DNA of 64,000 nt, from contig NZ_MOBR01000019.1 in assembly GCF_003732705.1 (NCBI RefSeq), positions 124,001-188,000 of the forward strand, read 5' to 3'. The DNA is from Pseudomonas frederiksbergensis (GTDB lineage: Bacteria; Pseudomonadota; Gammaproteobacteria; Pseudomonadales; Pseudomonadaceae). The position numbers and the translations under genes are program-made. The notes under the pieces are model-generated. The model saw nothing but the letters and a program-made list of their open reading frames with translations. It made no database searches and was not told the DNA's origin. Every line of letters starts with the position of its first letter. Positions within the stretch are counted from its first letter, which is position 1. Of this stretch, positions 28,248 through 36,171 are shown in pieces.

Positions 28248-28753
28248 CCACACCTCAATTGAACTTATGCAATTGCCATTGCATCAACTTGACCAGAATT
28301 AATGGTAAGGATGTCGCGTTTATGCTTAAGTTGACGGCTACAGTAAAGAAGAAGGAGAAGAAACCACTTCAACCTACAATCAATCTACTGAATGGGGAAG
28401 CTAGTGTGGGGAATGAAAATCTCTTAATAGCTAAATACTGAGAACTACGCCCTGCAATTTCCCACCCGGGGGAAATTTAACACATACACACCCTTATAGT
28501 TGTTCATGAAACGAAATTTTGCAATCGAGCCATGAGGGTAATATTTTCATGAAATCATGTATCGAATGTGAAGATCGCAGCCTACTTCGATCAAGCACAT
28601 GACTATAAACCTAAAACAATCAATTCATGCTTACTCAGATTTCTAAATTCAGTATTGCAGCCCTCGGGCTGCCATACTGAATCATTATTTTTTTGCTTTA
28701 GCTTACGGCTAACGATTGTCAAAAATACACTACCATGGTTAAACATCTCCTGC
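28248..28753. other. AT-rich gap between integrase and HNH gene
   Basis: About 500 bases, visibly AT-rich, with no convincing gene. It contains tttcatgaaa palindromes around 28505-28560 and a strong hairpin at 28647-28694. A 60-codon plus-strand frame at 28259-28441 lacks a ribosome site and resemblance to known proteins. Confidence 0.6.
28647..28694 (+). terminator. Strong hairpin with T-run between convergent genes
   Basis: Arms attcagtat (28647-28655) and atactgaat (28674-28682) extend inward through gcagccc/gggctgc with one mismatch, giving a stem of about 16 bp and a tight loop. A seven-T run follows on the plus strand. It lies between the integrase and the convergent HNH gene and could close both transcripts, or a small RNA. 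Confidence 0.75.
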
Positions 28754-29521
28754 TTAACCGAATGACTTATAAATTGAGCGGTGGAAGCACAAGTACCTCC
28801 TATGCTCATCCGCCAACCAGCGCAGCCTCATCCCAGGATGAATGCCTAACTTCTGTAGATCCACACCAAGAAGTCGAGAAGAAACCAGCAGACCTCCCTG
28901 ATCATCGAAGCTGATCAAAAATCGATCGAACAACGCGTCCAGATTTGCGGTAAGAAGAAAGCCGTTAAAAACATCTAGCCGCTCAGCATCGGATGGACAT
29001 TCCGCCCAGGGTTTGGCGTGACTGGCACGCAATACCTCAGGCAGTGAGACACCTGTCACGGCACATGAGCTGCCCCAATACTCAAGCAAAGCCTCACGGA
29101 ATTTTTGCTGCCCCACACGCAGGCGCACCAACCGCTCGATTTCGGTACCTGCCAAACCATCAGGCAAAGCTGACAATGCCTCGGTAACAGCCTTACTGTA
29201 GCCAGCTGCAGCCTGGCTAGGTAGTGCAATGGATAAACTAGCAGTACGACGCAGCAAAGCTGCTAATGCTGCTTCGTTGGTTACTCTAAATTCGCCGCTG
29301 GCCTGCTGTTCTGCTGAAAAACTGCGTATCAACTCGGGCAGCAAAGAAGCGATGCCTGACATGACGAAGATGTCGAAACCACTGCCAACAACCGTCACTG
29401 TGGCACAGGTCGGGTGTCGGGCCGACGCAAGGGTGACGCTACCTACTTCATCAGCAAGTGTGTGTTCAAAGCCATTATCCGTACCGCTTTTTTCTATTAG
29501 GGCTCGCTGAAGAGAATTCAT
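28754..29521 (-). CDS. HNH endonuclease (HNH_2-type)
   Basis: A 255-residue protein whose C-terminal 110 residues form an HNH_2-like nuclease domain. The pattern is SCAVTG...LRASHAKPWAEC...NGFLLTANLDALFDRFLISFDD, with the conserved His in SHAKPW and Asn/Asp in NGFLLTANLDALFD. The N-terminal half is not recognised. It is the last gene of the minus-strand defence-like operon, 166 bases after the ATPase gene. By analogy with restriction systems it may be the DNA-cutting component, but it could act alone. Confidence 0.8.
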   Translation of the reverse strand: MNSLQRALIEKSGTDNGFEHTLADEVGSVTLASARHPTCATVTVVGSGFDIFVMSGIASLLPELIRSFSAEQQASGEFRVTNEAALAALLRRTASLSIALPSQAAAGYSKAVTEALSALPDGLAGTEIERLVRLRVGQQKFREALLEYWGSSCAVTGVSLPEVLRASHAKPWAECPSDAERLDVFNGFLLTANLDALFDRFLISFDDQGGLLVSSRLLGVDLQKLGIHPGMRLRWLADEHRRYLCFHRSIYKSFG

Positions 29522-29687
29522 CGAAACATCATCCGTGCTTGCTTATGCTGGTTGAATAGGCAACAGAGCTGCACACGTTTTTTGGATTTTCCAGGTAACG
29601 TCATGACAAAAAAGCCCTGCATCGAGCAAGTTCGACCTATAAGCCGTATCCGACTAACTTGTCTGAGCCATTGAGAGAAATTCGCTA

Positions 29688-31670
29688 TTATAGCGCTCCA
29701 GAAAATCGACGTTTGAAAAGCATGCCATCGTCAAAACTCGGATCAAGTACCAGGCACACCTGCTCGCTACCGATCAGCTCCTCTGGCGGAGGTGTGGTCG
29801 TGGTCACTATGTACTGAAACGGAATATTCGCGCCGACGTCAAAAGCTTTCTGCAGACGATCGGTTAACAACAGGAACCCCTCATAAAGCCCGGCGCTCAT
29901 ATCTGCTTCGCGTGGGCAATCGTGAATGACTAAACCAGGAAACGCATTACCATCTCCTGCGCTTTCCACAAGGCATGCGATATCGCCCAATAGAACCTCC
30001 AGCACACGGTAGGCTTCACCGCCTCGCATCGAAATTCGGAAAGGTCGATTTTCATCGCGGGGATCAAATGCGCCAAACGCGTCATTGGACAGAAGTTCTC
30101 CTGTAAAACGATCCATGATGCTGGCTATACGTTTTTCCCGGGTTGATAAATCTTTCTGTACTATCGCCAACTGAATTCGGGTGCTACTTATATCGCGTCC
30201 AATGCCGTCAGACTTGGCACAGGACTGATCAATAGCAGCTTGGGAAACGGAGGAGCCTGCCGACCTCTCCCAACGTTCCATTTCAACAAGCAGTTCTTCT
30301 CCGCGACGAGCCTCATGAGACGTCTTATCCCGAACTTCACGAATTTTATTGCGCTTGCCAACCAATTCAGTTTCGACCATCTCCAGACTTTGAAGCTTAG
30401 CTTCGAACTGCTTCTTACGTTGAAGTACAGCTATTGCCCGTGATGCAGATTCCTCCATGGCACGACTCAAGCTTTTCTTATCACGCTCATCTCTTAGATT
30501 AGCCACCTGCAAGCGCCCAACTTCTGCCTGGATGTGCTGGCATTTCGAAAATGGAAGATTCCCCTCTTGGCAGTCCCCTGCAAGTTGAGTGAGCCTCAGT
30601 AGTTTCACACCAATTGTTTTATAGGCGTCCTCATCTCCCACCCTTGCTGCCTCAACATAGTCGTACTCCAAGCTTGCCCTGTTGAGCTGAGTCTGTAGTT
30701 CCGCTACTTCTGCACGCAGCTTTGCCAGATTTTGTTCGGCTTCGTCTTGACGCTCATTCCAGTCCTGCAATACAGACGCTGTTTTATCAGCAGCATTACG
30801 CACTTCCTTTACCACTGAGTTAGCAAACAAATCCTCAGCGTGCATCGGCAAACTATCCGATAGATTCCGCCAAGCACGTAGGTCAGACTCAATGCGCCTG
30901 CGGATCAAAACTGGCTCATGCAACAACGCGATCGTTTGCTTCTTAGCATGTTCCAAGTCCGCTTCCAACTCAGCCAAGCGACTCATGAGACTTGATTCCG
31001 CCTGATCCAGCAAACCCAACACTGCACGCATGATAATGGGTGGATCCTGGCGACTGCGTTGCAAACCTGTGCCCTCGCCCTCGCGCCAAGAGAAAAAAGA
31101 CTTAAAGCGCGAACCTTGGTCCCGGCTGATCCAAGCCAAGAGGTGGCGCCATTCAATAGCCTGGTCTGTTTCCGGGATGACGCGTGGCGTAACCTTAGCC
31201 ATCATTACGTCGGAAAGGTGTTGTATAAATGAGCGGTCTGTATCGCCGGTTTCCTCGCCCCATAGCGCATTGATGTCGTCACCTTCCAGAGCAATGCCTT
31301 CCTTGTAGGTATTGAAATGGCGGAACAGAGTAAATACTTGGTCCTCTACATGCAAAACGGCCGCGACACCACCTTGCGGGAACTCACCGAACAACTCCTC
31401 ACGCACCTCACTGACAGCCTTGGCTGTATCTCCCAGACACAGACGCAGTAATAGGCATAAAGAGGTCTTGCCAACTCCATGGCCTGCTGCACGTGCGCCA
31501 GAGGCACTACCAGCCACAGGTTCCTTGGCCCAGACAATATTCAGGCCACGCCGAAAAGCTACGGTGCGAAGAATGTGGTCAGGGCCCGCTTCACGAAAGA
31601 GGGTCAAACGTTCGAACCATAAACGTGGACTGTGCCTCACTTCTGGTAATTGCTGGATCAATTCCTGCAC
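29688..31670 (-). CDS. SMC/RecF-like coiled-coil ATPase of the defence-like operon
   Basis: A 660-residue protein. Near residue 65 it has a RecF/SMC-type P-loop (AAGHGVGKTSL) followed by CLLLRLCLGD. A coiled coil runs from about residue 215 to 510 (ELEADLEHAKKQ..., ERDKKSLSRAMEESASRA). The C-terminal Walker B-like segment is LVIHDCPREADMSAGLYEGF. The layout resembles DUF2326-type ATPases near restriction and defence genes. It begins 15 bases after the methylase stop on the same strand, so co-expression is certain in practice. The role, perhaps DNA sensing or loading, is inference. Confidence 0.75.
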   Translation of the reverse strand: MQELIQQLPEVRHSPRLWFERLTLFREAGPDHILRTVAFRRGLNIVWAKEPVAGSASGARAAGHGVGKTSLCLLLRLCLGDTAKAVSEVREELFGEFPQGGVAAVLHVEDQVFTLFRHFNTYKEGIALEGDDINALWGEETGDTDRSFIQHLSDVMMAKVTPRVIPETDQAIEWRHLLAWISRDQGSRFKSFFSWREGEGTGLQRSRQDPPIIMRAVLGLLDQAESSLMSRLAELEADLEHAKKQTIALLHEPVLIRRRIESDLRAWRNLSDSLPMHAEDLFANSVVKEVRNAADKTASVLQDWNERQDEAEQNLAKLRAEVAELQTQLNRASLEYDYVEAARVGDEDAYKTIGVKLLRLTQLAGDCQEGNLPFSKCQHIQAEVGRLQVANLRDERDKKSLSRAMEESASRAIAVLQRKKQFEAKLQSLEMVETELVGKRNKIREVRDKTSHEARRGEELLVEMERWERSAGSSVSQAAIDQSCAKSDGIGRDISSTRIQLAIVQKDLSTREKRIASIMDRFTGELLSNDAFGAFDPRDENRPFRISMRGGEAYRVLEVLLGDIACLVESAGDGNAFPGLVIHDCPREADMSAGLYEGFLLLTDRLQKAFDVGANIPFQYIVTTTTPPPEELIGSEQVCLVLDPSFDDGMLFKRRFSGAL

Positions 31671-31685
31671 CGTTTCGCTCCTTGC

Positions 31686-34600
31686 TTAGGCTTTTTTGCT
31701 TGATTGTTGGCTGGTCTGGATCTCTTCGTCAGCGGCACCAAGCTGCATCTGTTCCGCAGCGTTCAACAGAATGCTCGCGACCGATGTAGCTTGAGTATCG
31801 ACAATCAAATGAGCTGGGATATCTCGTCCCTTTAGCGCGACAAGATGGTCGGACTCTACCCTCACCAGCCCCGAGGCCTCAAAATAACGAATCCAACTCT
31901 GTATACGATCACCTGCCAGTCGTGTGGATTCGAAGATTCCGGCATACTGGTTTTGATAGGTCGTAACATTTTTTGCGTTCGTTTCCCCTACATAAGACGA
32001 CAACAACTCAGAGCGGGCCGCAAGAAGCGAGGCATCGATTAGCTTACGACGCGCCAAACGTCCCGCTTTCTGAATAAGCGTGAGCAGCAGGCCAGCCAGG
32101 CGAGCATCTAGCTCATCGCGAAGAGCGCCACGCTCCGAATAAGTTGGCTGCGCCTGTTGTCCAGGTGGCGGCACTAGGGGACTGACATAGGCTTCACCAC
32201 TGGCTTCCGCCAATGTCATTCGGTCGAATTCACGCATAACCAAACGTTGAGTGCGGTATTCGCCGAACGCCTTAGTCTCATTGTTTTTGAGTACACGAAA
32301 GGTTTCACTTGGATAGTCTGGGCCCATCAGGTCGGCAGGATCGAGGATGTAGCGCAGCTCGTCACGGGTGAGACCATAGAGTCTTGCGTAATACGCATCA
32401 AGTTCAGCACGTAGTTGGGACCGTCGTATTTCGTCCCAGATGAAGGGTTGCCCAGCAAAGCCGAGATCTTGTGCCCAAGCTGTAAGGTCATAGGAAATAT
32501 AGGTGAGCTCCAGCACACGAGGAACAATAAAGGCCAAATCAACTTCGACATAGTGGCTAGGCGGTAGTACTGGGAGTTGCTTTGGAATGAAGAAATTGAA
32601 GTTAGCACCTCCAATTTTCTGACGAGCAACGAAATCAAAAATCAAGACCGAAATGTTTGAAATTAAGCAAGCAATTTGCTGTGGGGCAATTTCATTCGAC
32701 GGCAATACCAAATGACAACTATTACCAACACCAGATAATGGCAATATTCCTCCAATGACACTTCTCTCATCCGATGCCCTAGCAATCCCTCGCCACCCCA
32801 TTAACCACCCCTTGTTCCAACCTTTAATTTGCAACCGATCACTCACCTCTTTCGCGCTCACCCAATAGCGCGGGGTGATAGAGTAATCCGGGTCGGCTTT
32901 CTCAAGTAGACTCACATCGCGACTAGTACCATCCGGCGTGTATGTGCCCCAGCGGTGGTCGTACTGGTGGATCATCTTGGCCTCATACAATGGCAACAAT
33001 CCAGGACCAAAAGAGTTCTCAAATAGGTGACTGTCATTAGACATGTGCATCATTGTCATAAAGGAAATGCCCCAAGGGTTGCCTTCGGGGTTACCTTCTT
33101 CAATTAGCACCGGTACGGCACGGTAGATCTTTTTGGTCAGTTCGGCATCGCACTCACTGCGAAACACCGGGCAAGTGAGCGTGTTAGGGTTGATGAGGCG
33201 GAACTCATTGCTAGACAAACTGAAAATCCGTCGTCTATCAAGCAAATCTGATGAGTTCTTTGCCAGAAAAATAAACTCCGCTGTTTCACTGAAACCCAGC
33301 GTAAGAAGACAGAATGGATCTCGGCTATCCGTACCAGGGAAAATTCGGCGAATCTCCCAAAACCCTTTCATACTCACTAAATGTCTGTTTTGGGTAATGT
33401 GAGAGAAAAAGGCTTTAGTGCTGTCGTCGGTGGCGATGCCGGTAGGCACGATAAAACCGGCGCGCCCCTCTCGTTGTGTAATCTGACTAATTGTTTCTGC
33501 AAACAGTGCGTAGGTGTTCACGTCGCCCACGCCTGTGAGCGGATAGCGGCCACCATCAGCTTCCTTTACATGGGCAAACAAGCTTGCCGCTTCAGCGGTG
33601 CGGCGAGCACTGATGAACTCCGCATACAGGCGCTGTTCAGCCTCGCAATCGGGTGGGCTGTGGTCGTGCTGCCGGTACAGGTTCTTCGCTAGCATACCCT
33701 CGCTTAACCAACGGATACGCTGACTGCGTTCGGCCTTGTTTTTGGCTTTCACCACATCACTGTGACGAGTAGCGAAGAACTCTTCCTCTTGCAGCTTGAT
33801 GCGTTCCCATGGAGGGTTACCAAGCACGCAATCAAATCCACCAGCGGCAAATACTTGTGGAAAGGCCAGCGGCCAGTGAAGCACACGAGCCTCTAAACAC
33901 ACTGCTTGTGCTGCGGCGAGTTGGTGGGCGTTTGCGATAGGGAGCACATCGCCAAGTAACGTTAGATAGAGAGTGCCACTGGTGGGAATTGCGCTTTGGT
34001 TGGCCTCGGTCTTAGGTAGTAAAAAAGCTCCCAGCACTAGATCAGCCGCATGAGCTAGGCGGCTGGTTTTGGCCTTCGTCAGAAACTCGTGGTATGCGGC
34101 TTCTTTGTTAGCAATCTGTTGGGCGCTGTCTTGTGGTAGAGCTTCGATGGTCTGCAGTGCAGCCAACCCACTACCTTCCGTATAAATGACCTCAAATTGA
34201 CCAAAAGCATGTGCATTGCGCTTTTTCTCTAAGTCTCTTAGTGCGGTGGCATTGGCCTTAGCAAAGACCTTACACACCTCTTTATCGTCACCACTCAAAG
34301 GCCTGAAAGCATCTTTGGCGATGCCCAACTGCAGTGACTTTAAGTCGGTCAGGCCCAGCAGCGCATCACCACATTGCAGGTGGTGATCGAGAAAGCCGAG
34401 AGGGCGGCCTTCTTCAAATCCTTCTAACCACAGGGCCGTGCGCGCCAGCTCCAGCGCCATCGGATTGCGGTCCACCCCAAATATACAGCGGCTGACCACT
34501 TCGCGCAGAGCGTGGCGGTAGTCCTGCGGTTTCACTGCGCCTTCGGATGTTTGCAGGTGCACCAATTTTTCCGCCAGGCGGCGGGCAGCTGCAAGCAGAA

Positions 34601-36149
34601 AATGGCCGCTGCCGCATGCCGGATCTATCACACGGATCGCCAGCAGGGCCTCCACTGGATTGGAGGGATTGTCAGCCAGACGCTGCTGGATCACAGGGTC
34701 GAGTGCTGACTTGATCAGCTCCTGGACCAGTGAGTCGGGTGTGTAGTAGCTTCCGGTTAGCTTGCGAGCGTTGCCTGCGGTGCTGCCCTCACTGGTCAAA
34801 CCGATAAAGCCGAAGCGTTTGGCTGGCAGATCGATTTCCGGTACCAATTCCAGCAGGCTTTCGTACACACTGCCGAGCTCTTCTGGCCCCATATTGCGAT
34901 AGTCCACCGGGGCGGGCGTGCCACCGTGGTTGGCCCAGCGAAGGTTCTGCATCACGGCTAGCAAGTCAGCGTTGCTCAGGTGTGCCGCATCCAACGAAGG
35001 GCACTGACTTTGGGCAAACAGTCCCCCGAGCGCAGGCAAGGCGAGGCGCGGCTCGCCTGCACTCAGCCCCTTGAAGACGATGCGCAGAGCTTGCCAGTGA
35101 TCTTCAAAACGATTACGGGCGCGACGTTTCAGGCACAATTCACGCAAGCGAGCTACAGCATACCCCTCTGAATAAGCACGACGGGCGGCGATAGCTTCCT
35201 TATTCTCGTCTGCTGGATGCAGCAGGCCACGCTCCTCCACGCTAAATAGAAAGATCAGCCGATAGACAAGGCGCAACAATTGCTGGAAATACGCATCCTT
35301 GCTCAGCTCGCCGTCGTGCAAGGCACGGCGCAGGGCCTCGTTGCTGTGGTGTTGCAAAAAACCTTCGCCGAGGGTGAGCAGAGCTTGGGTAACTCCCAGG
35401 CGCAGACCATCGCGCACACGAGTGCCTTCCTCCTGCCCGGCTTCGCGCCAACTTTCCCAGATGCAACTTTGTAGGCCATTGCCAGCACGGCTGGCGTGCA
35501 ACAGGCGCCAGACGTTGGTGAACTCAGCATAGCGCTGACCGCTCAGTAAATCTTGCAGGTCCACTTCCAGAAAGCTGGGGCGGGTGAGTGTGGCCGCATC
35601 GCGCAACAGCCGAAGTTGTTTGCCATTGCTGACAATCGCCCACAGGTGTTCGGAGCTGGCGTTAAGCAGTTCCTGTGCGAGCTGGAAAGCGGACTTTTTT
35701 CGGCTACCACTTCCCGCGATAGCAAAGCGTGCATCGGCATCATCCAGACCCATTGTGTGCGGTGCGACAACGATGGGCAGGTTGCCTGCGAGTAGCTGCA
35801 CTGGGTAGTGCCGTTCACCCACGGTGATACATTTGACTTGCGAAAGATTGCTGTAGCCAAATGCATCGCGCAGAAGCTCGAACACCAGGTGTTGCGTGAT
35901 CGCCGCAGCATCCACATCTGCACGATCCATTTGCGCAGCGAAGTGTTTGTACTGGGCACTGGCAATCTGGAAGGCCCGGCTGTAATCGTCCTTGAGCTTA
36001 AGCCCCTTAGGGATGAGGTAATCTGTTTCGGTTTGCCATTTGGCACTTCCAAGAGCGGCCTTTTCCAACTGGTCAGGCAGGAACAAACCTCCTTCTAGCT
36101 TAAGCGTAGGTAAGTTGAGCGCGGCCTGGGTTTTGCGGAGCTTTCTCAT
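31686..36149 (-). CDS. Eco57I-type adenine-specific DNA methylase (DrmMI/PglX-like)
   Basis: A 1487-residue protein. The SAM-binding motif I DPACGSGHFLLAAA lies near residue 509, and the N6-adenine catalytic motif NPPWER near residue 778, in the order expected of Eco57I-class methylases. About 450 residues precede motif I, ending GSYYTPDSLVQELIKSAL, and a large C-terminal target-recognition region follows. The size and motif layout fit DrmMI of class 1 DISARM and PglX-like enzymes. It lies between the SNF2 helicase and the ATPase with gaps of 22 and 15 bases. It probably marks host DNA; whether it also restricts is unknown. Confidence 0.85.
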   Translation of the reverse strand: MRKLRKTQAALNLPTLKLEGGLFLPDQLEKAALGSAKWQTETDYLIPKGLKLKDDYSRAFQIASAQYKHFAAQMDRADVDAAAITQHLVFELLRDAFGYSNLSQVKCITVGERHYPVQLLAGNLPIVVAPHTMGLDDADARFAIAGSGSRKKSAFQLAQELLNASSEHLWAIVSNGKQLRLLRDAATLTRPSFLEVDLQDLLSGQRYAEFTNVWRLLHASRAGNGLQSCIWESWREAGQEEGTRVRDGLRLGVTQALLTLGEGFLQHHSNEALRRALHDGELSKDAYFQQLLRLVYRLIFLFSVEERGLLHPADENKEAIAARRAYSEGYAVARLRELCLKRRARNRFEDHWQALRIVFKGLSAGEPRLALPALGGLFAQSQCPSLDAAHLSNADLLAVMQNLRWANHGGTPAPVDYRNMGPEELGSVYESLLELVPEIDLPAKRFGFIGLTSEGSTAGNARKLTGSYYTPDSLVQELIKSALDPVIQQRLADNPSNPVEALLAIRVIDPACGSGHFLLAAARRLAEKLVHLQTSEGAVKPQDYRHALREVVSRCIFGVDRNPMALELARTALWLEGFEEGRPLGFLDHHLQCGDALLGLTDLKSLQLGIAKDAFRPLSGDDKEVCKVFAKANATALRDLEKKRNAHAFGQFEVIYTEGSGLAALQTIEALPQDSAQQIANKEAAYHEFLTKAKTSRLAHAADLVLGAFLLPKTEANQSAIPTSGTLYLTLLGDVLPIANAHQLAAAQAVCLEARVLHWPLAFPQVFAAGGFDCVLGNPPWERIKLQEEEFFATRHSDVVKAKNKAERSQRIRWLSEGMLAKNLYRQHDHSPPDCEAEQRLYAEFISARRTAEAASLFAHVKEADGGRYPLTGVGDVNTYALFAETISQITQREGRAGFIVPTGIATDDSTKAFFSHITQNRHLVSMKGFWEIRRIFPGTDSRDPFCLLTLGFSETAEFIFLAKNSSDLLDRRRIFSLSSNEFRLINPNTLTCPVFRSECDAELTKKIYRAVPVLIEEGNPEGNPWGISFMTMMHMSNDSHLFENSFGPGLLPLYEAKMIHQYDHRWGTYTPDGTSRDVSLLEKADPDYSITPRYWVSAKEVSDRLQIKGWNKGWLMGWRGIARASDERSVIGGILPLSGVGNSCHLVLPSNEIAPQQIACLISNISVLIFDFVARQKIGGANFNFFIPKQLPVLPPSHYVEVDLAFIVPRVLELTYISYDLTAWAQDLGFAGQPFIWDEIRRSQLRAELDAYYARLYGLTRDELRYILDPADLMGPDYPSETFRVLKNNETKAFGEYRTQRLVMREFDRMTLAEASGEAYVSPLVPPPGQQAQPTYSERGALRDELDARLAGLLLTLIQKAGRLARRKLIDASLLAARSELLSSYVGETNAKNVTTYQNQYAGIFESTRLAGDRIQSWIRYFEASGLVRVESDHLVALKGRDIPAHLIVDTQATSVASILLNAAEQMQLGAADEEIQTSQQSSKKA

Positions 36150-36171
36150 TTTTGACTTTCCTTAGGCGCGC

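Noticed and set aside
28259..28441. 60-codon plus-strand frame after the integrase
   Set aside because: No ribosome site, atypical composition and no recognisable features; too weak to call.
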